From the NCBI RefSeq assembly GCF_900240305.1, contig NZ_LT964854.1, forward strand, positions 1,240,001 to 1,304,000: a stretch of 64,000 nt of DNA, in the 5' to 3' direction. Within the stretch, counting starts at the first letter, position 1, and each line of letters starts with the position of its first letter. This stretch comes from Ottowia massiliensis. GTDB lineage: Bacteria; Pseudomonadota; Gammaproteobacteria; Burkholderiales; Burkholderiaceae_C. The notes beneath the pieces are model-generated. The model searched no databases, was not told the origin of the DNA, and saw only the letters and a list, made by a program, of their open reading frames with translations. A program made the translations under genes and the position numbers. Shown piece after piece: positions 39,187 through 49,363 of this stretch.

Positions 39187-39231
39187 GCGCATCCTTTCAG
39201 GCGCGTTCGCGCAGCTTTATCTGCCTGGCAG

Positions 39232-39320
39232 CGCAAAAACAGTAGCGAATTTTTGGTGCCAAAAATACCGCTTCGCGCAGTATCTACTAGGACATATTGC
39301 TATTGATAAAGGAGCAAAAA
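39232..39320 (+). repeat. Interspersed repeat family 1, full form, copy 9
   Basis: Orientation A: CAAAAACAGTAGCGAATTTT, GCGCAGTATCTACTAGGACA, GCTATTGATAAAGGAGCAAA. Confidence 0.88.
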
Positions 39321-39408
39321 AGCCTGGTGTGCCTACTGTCTGTGCCTTGCTCATCTTCCTCTCGCAGCCCCTCACGGGCGCGTCATGGAGCGCCATGGCG
39401 CGTTTTCA

Positions 39409-39518
39409 GAACCTGTTCATAGCGTAGGTGTGGAAAGCGCGCCCCCGGGCGGTCTGCGGTTTTGCAAACCCCCGATGAATCACAAGGCCCTTCTGTGCCT
39501 TGCGGCCCATCCCGATCT
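39409..39518 (+). repeat. Interspersed repeat family 2, copy 2
   Basis: GAACCTGTTCATAG at the start, TTTTGCAAACCCCC in the middle, CACAAGG and GTGCCTTGCGGCCCATCCCG at the end. It aligns with 26021-26142 and with the reverse complement of 49149-49279. Confidence 0.55.
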
Positions 39519-39635
39519 GTCTTTTCGCTCCTCCGGCCAGACTGTGAGCTGGTTTTTGGGCGCCACGCGGCATTTCACTCCGTTTCGTGGCCAAATCAAA
39601 CGTTTTTTGAACGTTTCTCATTTTCTGGGTGTTTC

Positions 39636-39959
39636 ATGCTTTCCATCCCCGCGCCCTGGCCTGAGCGGCTGGGCATTGTTTCGCGTGCGCTGGCGGCCAT
39701 TGTGGGCGGCTATGCGCTGGCTGCTTTGTGCAGCGTGGCGCTGGCGCTGCTGCTGCCGCTGGCCCGTTCCGAGGCGGTGACCTGGGGCATGCTGGCTTCG
39801 TTTGCCGTGTATGCGGGGGCGGCGCTGTGGGCTTTTGCCGCTTCGACTGCTGCGCGCGCGTGGGGCGGGCTGGCGCTGGCCTTGGCCGTGGCGGCGCTGC
39901 CGGCGGCGTTGCGCTGGCTGGGCTGGATGGCGCCGCTTGCGGCAGGAGGCGGGGCATGA
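39636..39959 (+). CDS. DUF3649 membrane protein, iron-uptake associated
   Basis: 107 residues from ATG 39636 (MLSIPAPWPERLGIVSRALA), four predicted membrane segments covering most of the protein. DUF3649 proteins are typically encoded with PepSY and DUF3325 proteins near siderophore receptors. The stop overlaps the PepSY gene in ATGA, indicating translational coupling. Confidence 0.82.
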   Translation: MLSIPAPWPERLGIVSRALAAIVGGYALAALCSVALALLLPLARSEAVTWGMLASFAVYAGAALWAFAASTAARAWGGLALALAVAALPAALRWLGWMAPLAAGGGA

Positions 39960-41677
39960 AAAACGGCTTTCGTCAATCCATGGCCTGGCTGCACACCTGG
40001 AGCGGGCTGCTGGTGGGCTGGGTGCTGTTTTTGGTGTTTGCGGCGGGCACGGCGGCTTACTGGCGGCCGGAAATCACGTTTTGGATGAAGCCTGAAATGC
40101 ACGCGGCGGCCCTGCAAGCGAGTGCGCAGCCGGCCACGCCGCAGCAGCAGGCCGAGCGCGCGCGGCAGGCCATTGAGTGGATGCAGGCCAACGCGGCGGG
40201 CAGCCCGCGCTGGTTCATTGCCTTGCCCAGCGCGCGCGATCCGGTGTCCACGCTGATGTGGCTCAAGCCCAATGCCGATCCCAAGGGCGGGCGCGCCGTG
40301 CGCTTTGGCGAGGCCACGCTGGATGCCAGCGGCCAGCCGCATGCCAGCGCGCGGGACACGCGCGGGGGCGACTTTCTCTATCGCCTGCACTTTGATTTGC
40401 ACTATCTCTCGCCGCTGACGGCGCGCTGGGTGGTGGGCTTTTGCGCCATGTTCATGCTGGTGGCCATCATCAGCGGCATCGTCACGCACAAGCGCATCTT
40501 TGCGGACTTTTTCACCTTCCGCCCCAAAAAAGGCCAGCGCAGCTGGCTGGATGCGCACAACGCCACGGCCGTGCTGGCGCTGCCGTATCACTTGATGATT
40601 ACTTACACGGGCTTGTGCACCCTGATGTTCATGTACATGCCCTGGGCGCCCAAGGCCGCTTATGGCGAGGCGGGGCTGCCTGCCTATCAGGCCGAAGCTT
40701 TTGGCGGCCGCCCGGGCAATGCCCAGCCCAGCGGCGAAAAAGCGCCGCTGACAGATGTGGCCGCGCTGGTGGAGCAGGCGCAGCGGCGCTGGGGCGGCCT
40801 GGCCGGGCGCGTGATGGTGGAAAACCCGGGCGATGCGGCCGCCGTCATCACCATTGCCCGCCAGGGTGATGGCAGCGAAATGAGCCTGCGCCCGCCTTCC
40901 TTGCGCTTTGAAGGCGCCAGCGGCAAGCTGCTGGGCGCGGCGGGCGAAGAGCCGGGCGCTGCCGTGCACACCTACAACGTGATGGAGGGCCTGCACACGG
41001 CCCGTTTTGCCAATGCGCCGCTGCGCTGGCTGTTTTTCCTGAGCGGCCTGATGGGCTGCGCGATGGTGGCCACGGGCTTGCTGCTGTGGGCCGTGAAGGA
41101 GCGCCCGCAGCATCTGAAAGCCCTCAAGCGCGGCGAAAAGGGCAGCTTTTTGCTGCGCGTGGTGGATGGGCTGAACCTGGGCGCCATAGGCGGCCTGCTG
41201 GTGGCTTTGCCTGCCTACTTTTGGGCCAACCGGCTGCTGCCTGTCGATCTGCCGGATCGCGCCAATGCGGAAATCAGCCTGTTTTTTGCCGCGTGGGGCC
41301 TGTGCCTGGCGCTGGGGCTGGCGCGGCCTTCGCAGCGGCTGTGGCAGGCGCTGCTGGCCGTGGCGGGCGCGCTGCTGGCGCTGATGCCGCTGCTGAATGC
41401 CGCCACGGGCGGGGCGCACTGGGGGCAAAGCATTCCCGCCGGTTTGTGGCGCGTGGCCGGGTTTGACGCGGTTTGCCTGCTGCTGGGCCTGGGGCTGTGG
41501 GCCGCCGTGCGCTGGCTGCGGCAGCGCGAAGCCGCAGCCGCCGCCGCTTCGGCCAAGGTTGCTGCGCGCAAAACCGCCAGCAAGCCCGCTTCAGAAACGC
41601 CCAAGGCAGCGCCAGAGCCGCCCGCGTCCGCCGCTGCACTGCCCGCCATCGCTCCGGAAAGCCCCGCCACGCCATGA
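39956..41677 (+). CDS. PepSY-associated transmembrane protein
   Basis: 573 residues from ATG 39956. The N-terminal helix MAWLHTWSGLLVGWVLFLVF is the classic PepSY-TM start. The periplasmic domain has LHFDLHYLSPLTARWVVGF and the second helix HKRIFADFFTFRP. More helices lie near 350-372 and 400-500; the tail is Ala/Pro/Lys-rich. Such proteins are implicated in ferric-siderophore reduction or utilisation in the inner membrane. Longer in-frame starts overlap the DUF3649 gene and are rejected. Confidence 0.88.
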   Translation: MKNGFRQSMAWLHTWSGLLVGWVLFLVFAAGTAAYWRPEITFWMKPEMHAAALQASAQPATPQQQAERARQAIEWMQANAAGSPRWFIALPSARDPVSTLMWLKPNADPKGGRAVRFGEATLDASGQPHASARDTRGGDFLYRLHFDLHYLSPLTARWVVGFCAMFMLVAIISGIVTHKRIFADFFTFRPKKGQRSWLDAHNATAVLALPYHLMITYTGLCTLMFMYMPWAPKAAYGEAGLPAYQAEAFGGRPGNAQPSGEKAPLTDVAALVEQAQRRWGGLAGRVMVENPGDAAAVITIARQGDGSEMSLRPPSLRFEGASGKLLGAAGEEPGAAVHTYNVMEGLHTARFANAPLRWLFFLSGLMGCAMVATGLLLWAVKERPQHLKALKRGEKGSFLLRVVDGLNLGAIGGLLVALPAYFWANRLLPVDLPDRANAEISLFFAAWGLCLALGLARPSQRLWQALLAVAGALLALMPLLNAATGGAHWGQSIPAGLWRVAGFDAVCLLLGLGLWAAVRWLRQREAAAAAASAKVAARKTASKPASETPKAAPEPPASAAALPAIAPESPATP

Positions 41678-41961
41678 ACGCCCTGCTTTTGCTGACTGCC
41701 TTTGTCTGCGCTTTTGCTGGTTTTGTGGCTTTGAGCCTGGGCATGGAGCGCCACTTTCATGACGTGCTCGGCCCGCAGCGCCCCTTTGCCCGCTGGCAGC
41801 CCTGGCTGCGCGCCGCAGGCATCGCTGGCTTGCTGCTGGCCCTGGCCGCCTGCCTGCTGGAGCGCGGCCCCGCTCAAGGCTGGGTGCTGTGGCTGGGCGT
41901 GCTGACGTCCGCCGCGCTGGCGCAAATGCTGGCGTTGAGCTACGCCTGGCCCCGCCGCTAG
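41674..41961 (+). CDS. DUF3325 membrane protein
   Basis: 95 residues with three membrane helices. Family features: ALSLGMERHFHDVLGPQRPF after helix 1. It overlaps the PepSY gene stop in ATGA, completing the DUF3649-PepSY-DUF3325 unit. No TonB receptor or Fur box was seen nearby. Confidence 0.82.
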   Translation: MNALLLLTAFVCAFAGFVALSLGMERHFHDVLGPQRPFARWQPWLRAAGIAGLLLALAACLLERGPAQGWVLWLGVLTSAALAQMLALSYAWPRR

Positions 41962-42083
41962 AGGCTGTTCAGAGTCTGGCAGGAAGCAGAAAGCGGGGCA
42001 GCGCAGCGGGGTGATTCATGAAGGCAGGCGGGCGGTGCGCCGCAGGCGGCGCGTGCCAGAATTGCCACTTTTTCCTTGCCGCC

Positions 42084-43565
<1,482 letters not shown>

Positions 43566-43590
43566 AGGCGCCAGGCGGCGCAAGAGAGGC

Positions 43591-43683
43591 CAATTTCGCT
43601 CTTCTATTCGTAGCGCGATGTCCTGGTCGAATGGGCGCGAATGGCATTTTCATGCCTGCCAAATTCGCTCTTTTTTTTGATGA
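43591..43683 (-). repeat. Interspersed repeat family 1, full form, copy 10
   Basis: Orientation B: AATTTCGCTCTTCTATTCGT, GATGTCCTGGTCGAATGGGC, AAATTCGCTCTTTTTTTTGA. It lies between the pyruvate kinase and aldolase genes. Confidence 0.85.
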
Positions 43684-43806
43684 AACCTGCCTGCCTGCGC
43701 GGGCGGCCGCTGGCCCTGCGCGCCGCCGATAATCCGGCCCGTTTCTCCCCGCGCCGCCTGCCCGCCCGCAGCGGCGCTTTTTTCAATCTTCCCGAAAGAC
43801 ACAGCC

Positions 43807-44694
43807 ATGAACCAGCAACAGATGGACCAGATCGCCAGCGGCAAAGGCTTCATCGCCGCGCTTGACCAAAGCGGCGGCAGCACGCCCAAGGCGCTCAAGC
43901 TCTACGGCCTTGACGAATCGGCCTGGCAGAGCGAAGCGCAAATGTTCGACCTGGTGCACGCCATGCGCGCGCGCATCGTGCAAAGCCCCGCCTTCGATGG
44001 CCGCCGCGTGCTGGGCGCCATCTTGTTCGAGATGACGATGGACCGCGAATTCGACGGCCTGCCCGCCGCCGATTACCTGTGGCAGCGCAAGCGGGTCGTT
44101 CCTTTCCTGAAAGTGGACAAGGGCCTGGCCGATGAGGCCGACGGCGTGCAGCTGATGAAGCCCATGCCCCAGCTGGACAGCCTGCTGGCGCGCGCCGCTG
44201 GCAAAAACATCTTCGGCACCAAGATGCGCTCGGTCATCCACGCGGCCAATGCCCGGGGCATTGCCGCCGCGCTGGATCAGCAATTTGCCGTGGGCCAGCA
44301 AATTCTCAAAGCGGGCCTCGTGCCCATTCTGGAGCCGGAAGTGAGCATCAAGGCCGCCGACAAGCCGCAGGCCGAAAGCCTGCTCAAGGCCGGCTTCATC
44401 GAGCGGCTGGACGCACTGCCCGGCGATCAGAAAGTGATGCTCAAGCTCACGCTGCCCAGCGTGGCGGGCGCTTATGGCGATCTGGTGAAACACCCGCGCG
44501 TGCTGCGCGTGGTGGCCCTCTCGGGCGGCTACAGCCGCGATGAATCCAACGCGCTGCTGGCGCAAAACCCCGGCGTCATCGCCAGCTTCAGCCGCGCTCT
44601 GACCGAAGGACTGACGGCCCAGCAAAGCGATGCCGAATTCAACGCCGCGCTGGACAAGGCCATCGAATCCATCTATCAGGCTTCCATCGCCTGA
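43807..44694 (+). CDS. fda: Fructose-bisphosphate aldolase, class I
   Basis: Schiff-base aldolase cleaving fructose 1,6-bisphosphate. It is 295 residues, the length of the bacterial class I subgroup. Visible motifs are GKGFIAALDQSGGSTPKALK, ILEPEVSI, VMLKLTLPS (Schiff-base lysine region) and VVALSGGYSRDESN. It follows pyk on the same strand with a repeat in between, so glycolytic genes are clustered here. Confidence 0.92.
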   Translation: MNQQQMDQIASGKGFIAALDQSGGSTPKALKLYGLDESAWQSEAQMFDLVHAMRARIVQSPAFDGRRVLGAILFEMTMDREFDGLPAADYLWQRKRVVPFLKVDKGLADEADGVQLMKPMPQLDSLLARAAGKNIFGTKMRSVIHAANARGIAAALDQQFAVGQQILKAGLVPILEPEVSIKAADKPQAESLLKAGFIERLDALPGDQKVMLKLTLPSVAGAYGDLVKHPRVLRVVALSGGYSRDESNALLAQNPGVIASFSRALTEGLTAQQSDAEFNAALDKAIESIYQASIA

Positions 44695-44705
44695 CCGGCG
44701 CTCGG

Positions 44706-44740
44706 AACCTGCTCATGATCTGGCCGTGGGCGCGAAAAGA
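44706..44740 (+). repeat. Interspersed repeat family 2, partial copy
   Basis: AACCTGCTCATGATCTGGCC and GTGGGCGCGAAAAG match the start of the family 2 copy at 49149-49279 (reverse strand). The rest is absent or too diverged. Confidence 0.4.
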
Positions 44741-44798
44741 ACGAATCCGGCCGGAGCGAGTTCAAGCGGCAGGCGGGCCATCTCCGGGATGGGTACAC

Positions 44799-44888
44799 AT
44801 TTCGCTCTTTTCTTCATAGCGCCATGTCCTAGTGCGCATTGCGCGAAGCGCCATTTAGATTGCCTTGAATCAGTTCCTTTTTTTGAGT
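44799..44888 (-). repeat. Interspersed repeat family 1, full form, copy 11
   Basis: Orientation B: ATTTCGCTCTTTTCTTCATA, CATGTCCTAGTGCGCATTGC, GAATCAGTTCCTTTTTTTGA. Confidence 0.85.
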
Positions 44889-44989
44889 TCCGCCAAGCAG
44901 GCAGGGCCGGCCTGAAGGCGCTGCTCCGGCCCTCAGCCGCGCCGGAGTCTGCTCACGGTGAATCATCTTGAACAGCCCATTGAAACAGG

Positions 44990-45021
44990 CCGCCCGCGCC
45001 ATCAGGCCGGGCGGTTTTTTT
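44990..45021 (+). terminator. Rho-independent terminator
   Basis: Stem CCGCCCG (44990-44996)/CGGGCGG (45008-45014) followed by seven T. It isolates the downstream repeat-protein gene from fda. Confidence 0.85.
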
Positions 45022-45322
45022 CATGGGATTGAGCATTCATCACGCGCCAGCGCGTGTGGCATGCAACGCACAAAGCGGTAACGAAATGATGGTCTGGCAC
45101 GCCCCGCTGTCATGTACGCGCAGCAGCTTTGGGCGGCCTTCAAGACGGTTTTGCAGGCAAGGCAATTACGTTTTTTGAAGCTTTCTGCTTTTGTTTTTCA
45201 AAGAGAACATTTCGTAATGCCTTTGGCGCAAGTGCTTCATATAGTGCCCCGTTCGCGTTTGCGGCATGCGCTGCCCGCCATGCGGCAAACAAAGTTTCGT
45301 TATTTAGACAGGGATTGAAGAA

Positions 45323-48300
45323 ATGACTTATATCCGTCCTCACCTTCCGCCTCCCCCGCCTCCGCCTCCGCCGCCTCCTCCTCCCCCGCCGCCCAAGCCT
45401 GAAGTGGAGAAAAAGGCGGTGGCCACGCCCCGGCAAGGGGGCGGTCAGCAGTCTGATGCGCAGTCGGCCGGACAGCAATCGCAGGACAAGGCCGGGCAGG
45501 GAGCCAATGCCCTCTCTGAAATGGCCCTCGGCCAGAAGGCTGAAACCAAAGCCGCGCTGACCCCCATCCAGCAAAAGGCGCTGGCGACCGATCGCGCCGT
45601 GCAGACGGCCAGCCAAGCCAACCAGACGCTGCAGGACGTGAGCGCCGCCACGCATGGCCGCAGCGCTGCGCTGCCGCATCTGCAAAGGAACGTGGAAGTC
45701 ACGCAGGCCGATCTGAAAACTGCCGTGGCCGACGAAGTGAAGGCCCACGTGCAAGCCAGCCTGCCGCAAGGCCGGCAGCCCACGCAGGCGGATTACGCGC
45801 AGGCCATGCAAGTTGTCTCGCAGCGCCATCAGGACAACCCGGCCAGCGCCGCGCTGCTCAAGCAGGCCGCGCCAGCCGAGGCCGGAAACGCTTCCGGGCC
45901 TGCGGCCGCCGGGCAGAAACCGCAGAAAGAACCCACAAGCGATCCAACCACGCCGGAAGGCATGAAAGAGCGCTTTCCTGACGAGATGGGCAGCCGCAGC
46001 CAGCAGGAACAGCAGGAAGCCGCCGATGCGTCCCGGCAACTGCGCGACGGCAATGCCGAAGAAAAAGTGCAGGCCATGACCACGCTCAGCCGCTATCTGC
46101 CGGATCAAAGCGTGGACTCGCTGAGCAAGGAGCTGCGCGTTGAAAACGACCCCACCGTGCAGAAGGTGCGCCAAGACACCAAGGCGCGCGAAAACATGCG
46201 CACGCTGGCTGACCCCAAGTCTTCAGCCGCGCAGCGCGCCGATGCCGCCATTGGCCTGGCCAACCGCCTGAATGAAATGAAGCTGGTGCCCGGCAAGGCG
46301 GGCGAAGTGGTCAAGAAGTATCTGAAGGACTTCCCATCGGTTGAAAGCGTCACCAAATCGCTGAACAAACTCAGCGACCCGGCGGCCACGGATGCCGAAA
46401 AGGCTTCCGCCGTCATGAAGCTGGGCCAGGATCTGGGCAAGGCCCTGCCCGGCAAGGTAGGCGATGCGCTCAAACCTTTCCTTGACAAGCTGCCCGGTGC
46501 GCAAAAAGCCGTGGATGCCTACAACGTTCTGAGCAACCCTGAGAAATCGGCGGCGGACAAGATCAAGGCGGGGCTGGACCTGGCTGACGGTCTGGGCAAG
46601 CTCGCGCCTGAAAAACTGGGTGACGCGCTCAAGCCTTATCTCAGCGCGCTGCCGTCTGGCAAGGCGCTGGTGGACGCCATCACGACCTGGGCCAAGCCTG
46701 ACGCCAGCGCGCTCGACAAGGCCAAGGCCACGCTGGATCTGGCCAATGCCATCAAGACCTCCGTGGGCGACGCCTTCCCGCAGCTGGCAGGCCACTTGCG
46801 CTATGCCGACTCCACGCTGAAGAGCGTGGGGCATGCGCTGACGCTGCTCGACCCCAATGCCTCGCTCAAAGACAAGGCTGAAGCCGCTTTGGGACTGACG
46901 GCGGAAGTGCCGCAGATCGCAGGCGACCTGCAGGAACTCAAAAAATTCCTCACCGAAGGCGGTATCGAAGCGGCCAATGCCAGCAAGATCACCGACGAAA
47001 TCAAGAATCTGCCCGCCGTCAAGCAGCTGCCCGAAGGGCTGGTCAGCAAGCTTGACCCTGCCGTGGCCGAAAACCTCACGCCCGAGCAGGCCAGCCGCCT
47101 GTCCAAGCTCTACAGCGAAGGCGACAAGTCATTGCAGGAAGCCTTGGGCAAAACATTGCCCAACCTGAAAGAGTCGGCTTCCGTGGATGCGCTGCTGTCC
47201 GCCGTGGAAGGCGTGGAAGACAAGGCCGCGCGCAAAGGCTTGCTGGACGCCGTGGGCGGCCTCAAACCCGGCATGGCTGATTCATTGCTGGCCGACACCA
47301 TCAACGGCAAGCCTGCCTCTGAAGCGCTGGCGGGCATTTTCAAGAGCCTGGACGGCGACACCGCCACCAAGCTGGCCGGCATGCTGGCTGACGCCGATGA
47401 CAAAGCCGTGCGCTTTGCCTTGCAAATGGCCGACTCGGTTGATGGCAAGGCGCTCAAGGAAACGCTGGCAGTCATTGGCGACAGCAAGGTGGCCGGACAG
47501 GCCCTGCGCGCCTTCGCCAACATGATGGACAAGTTCGGCGTGAAGCTGACGAGCGAAGTGGCCTCTAAGCTGCTCAAGGGCCTTGCCAAGGCCGTGCCGA
47601 TGGCAGGCGCCATACCCGCTGGCATAGACGCGGCGAAGATGGCCGAAATTGCCGCTGACCCCAATGTGCCCGCCGACATCCGCTACATGGCCCTGCAAGC
47701 CGCCAAGCTCAACGGCGTGGATGCAGCGCTGAGCGTGGCCGAGCCATTCGTTGCTGAATTTGGTGTTCCCATCGCTGTGGACGTGACGCTGGCCGTGGCC
47801 GAAGTGGCCATGGATGTGGTCGTGACCAGCCAGCTGGAGCAGGCCAAGGAGCAAGGCAATGCCTATCAGGCCCCCGACTGGCTCAAGGCAAGCAATGTGG
47901 TTCTGGCTGCCGCCCAAGGGCCGACGGGCGCGCTGGAGCTGGCCAGCATTTACGGCCCCGAAGGCGCAACCGAGCTTGTCGGCGCTGTCTCCCGCATGGC
48001 GGGCAGCGCTGCCATCAAAGGTGCGGAAGTCGCCAGCACCCTGGCCGCTCAAGGCGTGGGCGCGGGCATGAAGATGACCGCCGAAGGCATGCATGCGCTG
48101 GCCGACATGATCCGCCACCCTGAAAAATTTGGCGCCGCAGCCGAGCAAATCGTCAATGGCGCGATCGGCAAGCTGGGCGAACTCGCCAAGGGCGCGGGCG
48201 AACTCGCAACCGCCGCCAAGGAGCAGTTCGACCAAATCGTGGGCGATCTCCGGAAACTCGGCGAAAAGGGCCTGCAAACCTTGGGCTGGATTGCATCCCA

Positions 48301-49126
48301 CCCGGGCGAAGCCGCGCAGAAAGCCGCCCAGGCGCTGTCTGACATGGCCAGCGAAGCCCTCCGTCTGGGCACCGAAGCGGGCAAGAAGATCGTCCAAGGC
48401 GCGATGAATGCGCTTGATGCGGCTCAAAACGCGCTGCAAGCCGCTGGCGAAGCCGGATTGCAGGCGCTGGAAAACGCCAAGAAAGCCATTGACGGCGTGA
48501 TCGACAACGCCATCAAGGCCGGTGAAAAAGGGCTGGAAACGCTGGCCTGGATTGCCACGCACCCCGGCGAAGCCGCACGCATTGCCAAGCAGGGCCTGTC
48601 CGACCTCATTGCCAAAGGCGGCGAGCTGGCGCAAAAGGCCTGGGATACGGTCATTGCGCAAGGCAAACAGGCTGTGGACGCCGCCGTGGACATCGCCCAC
48701 AAGCTGCGCGACGCGGGCAAAGCGGGCGTGGAAATGCTCCAGTACATCGTCAACAACCCCGGCGAAGCCCTCGACAAAGTGCGCCAGGCCGCGCTCGACG
48801 GCCTGCAAGAAATTGCCAAGGGCGTGAGCGAAGCTGCTGAGCACGCGGTGGACGCCGTTACCACCTTGGTGGACAGCGGCATCAAGGAAGCCCAGAAAAC
48901 CGCCCAGCACCTGCTCACCGAAGGCGGCGCAGCCGCGCAGCGCATCATCGACACATGGGGCAAGGAGCTGTCCGAAGGCGGCAAAGCCGTCATTGACGGC
49001 CTGAAAGACCTGGGCGACGCTGGCGCAGAAGCGCTTGGCAAGATGGCCGACGCAGGCGTCAAAGCTGCGCAGGACATCTACAACACGCTCAAGGGCGATG
49101 GCGTGCCTTTCGTTCCGTTCATCTGA
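45323..49126 (+). CDS. Unrecognised 1267-aa repeat protein with polyproline tract
   Basis: I do not recognise a family. It has no signal peptide and no cysteine. Residues 9-24 are 16 consecutive prolines (mixed codons). Residues 25-230 are Gln/Ala/Lys-rich and probably disordered. Residues about 295-550 hold five tandem helical repeats of about 53 residues, each starting near an xDPxx motif at 297, 352, 405, 458 and 510, with DKAxAxLxLAxxL following. Residues about 799-832 form a hydrophobic stretch (VDAALSVAEPFVAEFGVPIA). The C-terminal third is Ala-rich helix with (H/N)PGEA motifs at 993, 1080 and 1145 (HPEKF at 932), each preceded by xxGLxTLxWIA-like sequence. It ends GDGVPFVPFI. A 60-base sample counts about 57% GC, so it is not strongly foreign. 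A surface, filament or scaffold role is conceivable but unproven. Confidence 0.8.
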   Translation: MTYIRPHLPPPPPPPPPPPPPPPPKPEVEKKAVATPRQGGGQQSDAQSAGQQSQDKAGQGANALSEMALGQKAETKAALTPIQQKALATDRAVQTASQANQTLQDVSAATHGRSAALPHLQRNVEVTQADLKTAVADEVKAHVQASLPQGRQPTQADYAQAMQVVSQRHQDNPASAALLKQAAPAEAGNASGPAAAGQKPQKEPTSDPTTPEGMKERFPDEMGSRSQQEQQEAADASRQLRDGNAEEKVQAMTTLSRYLPDQSVDSLSKELRVENDPTVQKVRQDTKARENMRTLADPKSSAAQRADAAIGLANRLNEMKLVPGKAGEVVKKYLKDFPSVESVTKSLNKLSDPAATDAEKASAVMKLGQDLGKALPGKVGDALKPFLDKLPGAQKAVDAYNVLSNPEKSAADKIKAGLDLADGLGKLAPEKLGDALKPYLSALPSGKALVDAITTWAKPDASALDKAKATLDLANAIKTSVGDAFPQLAGHLRYADSTLKSVGHALTLLDPNASLKDKAEAALGLTAEVPQIAGDLQELKKFLTEGGIEAANASKITDEIKNLPAVKQLPEGLVSKLDPAVAENLTPEQASRLSKLYSEGDKSLQEALGKTLPNLKESASVDALLSAVEGVEDKAARKGLLDAVGGLKPGMADSLLADTINGKPASEALAGIFKSLDGDTATKLAGMLADADDKAVRFALQMADSVDGKALKETLAVIGDSKVAGQALRAFANMMDKFGVKLTSEVASKLLKGLAKAVPMAGAIPAGIDAAKMAEIAADPNVPADIRYMALQAAKLNGVDAALSVAEPFVAEFGVPIAVDVTLAVAEVAMDVVVTSQLEQAKEQGNAYQAPDWLKASNVVLAAAQGPTGALELASIYGPEGATELVGAVSRMAGSAAIKGAEVASTLAAQGVGAGMKMTAEGMHALADMIRHPEKFGAAAEQIVNGAIGKLGELAKGAGELATAAKEQFDQIVGDLRKLGEKGLQTLGWIASHPGEAAQKAAQALSDMASEALRLGTEAGKKIVQGAMNALDAAQNALQAAGEAGLQALENAKKAIDGVIDNAIKAGEKGLETLAWIATHPGEAARIAKQGLSDLIAKGGELAQKAWDTVIAQGKQAVDAAVDIAHKLRDAGKAGVEMLQYIVNNPGEALDKVRQAALDGLQEIAKGVSEAAEHAVDAVTTLVDSGIKEAQKTAQHLLTEGGAAAQRIIDTWGKELSEGGKAVIDGLKDLGDAGAEALGKMADAGVKAAQDIYNTLKGDGVPFVPFI

Positions 49127-49148
49127 GAACCGGCCGTGAGGGGCAGCG

Positions 49149-49279
49149 GATCGGGATGGCCTGCAAGGCGCAAGCCGCAGCAGGCCTTGCCGTCCGCTTG
49201 TGGCCCGATGGGACGTTTGCAAGGCCCATGAGCACTCGAGTGGGTGTTTTCGCCCCTCACGGCCAGCTCATGAACAGGT
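49149..49279 (-). repeat. Interspersed repeat family 2, copy 3
   Basis: Reading the minus strand: ACCTGTTCATGAGCTGGCCG, TTGCAAACGTCCCATC, GGCCACAAG, GCGCCTTGCAGGCCATCCCG. It overlaps a 13-bp perfect inverted repeat (49132-49144 and 49252-49264). Confidence 0.6.
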
Positions 49280-49363
49280 CTTCAGCCTTCCCGGCCCCTC
49301 GCGCTCTCGCCACGAGGGGCCGAGGCGGATTTACAGTCACCGCCTTTGCTCCAGAGAAAAAAC

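Larger units (their letters stand above)
39187..39635. other. Gene-free stretch with two repeats
   Basis: 449 bases between the TPM and DUF3649 genes, holding a family 1 repeat (39232-39320) and a family 2 repeat (39409-39518). In-frame extension of the DUF3649 ORF back to 39462 would translate the family 2 repeat and is not credible. Confidence 0.5.
44695..45322. other. Long gene-free stretch before the 1267-aa gene
   Basis: 628 bases. It contains a partial family 2 repeat (44706-44740), a family 1 repeat (44799-44888) and a terminator (44990-45021). The last 300 bases, AT-rich around 45170-45230, hold the upstream region of the repeat-protein gene. I cannot assign a promoter with confidence. 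Confidence 0.5.

Noticed and set aside
47282..49222. 646-codon minus-strand frame opposite the 1267-aa gene
   Set aside because: Composition is a mirror of the Ala/Lys-rich sense gene, and the sense frame has ordered protein repeats. The antisense frame has none of its own.
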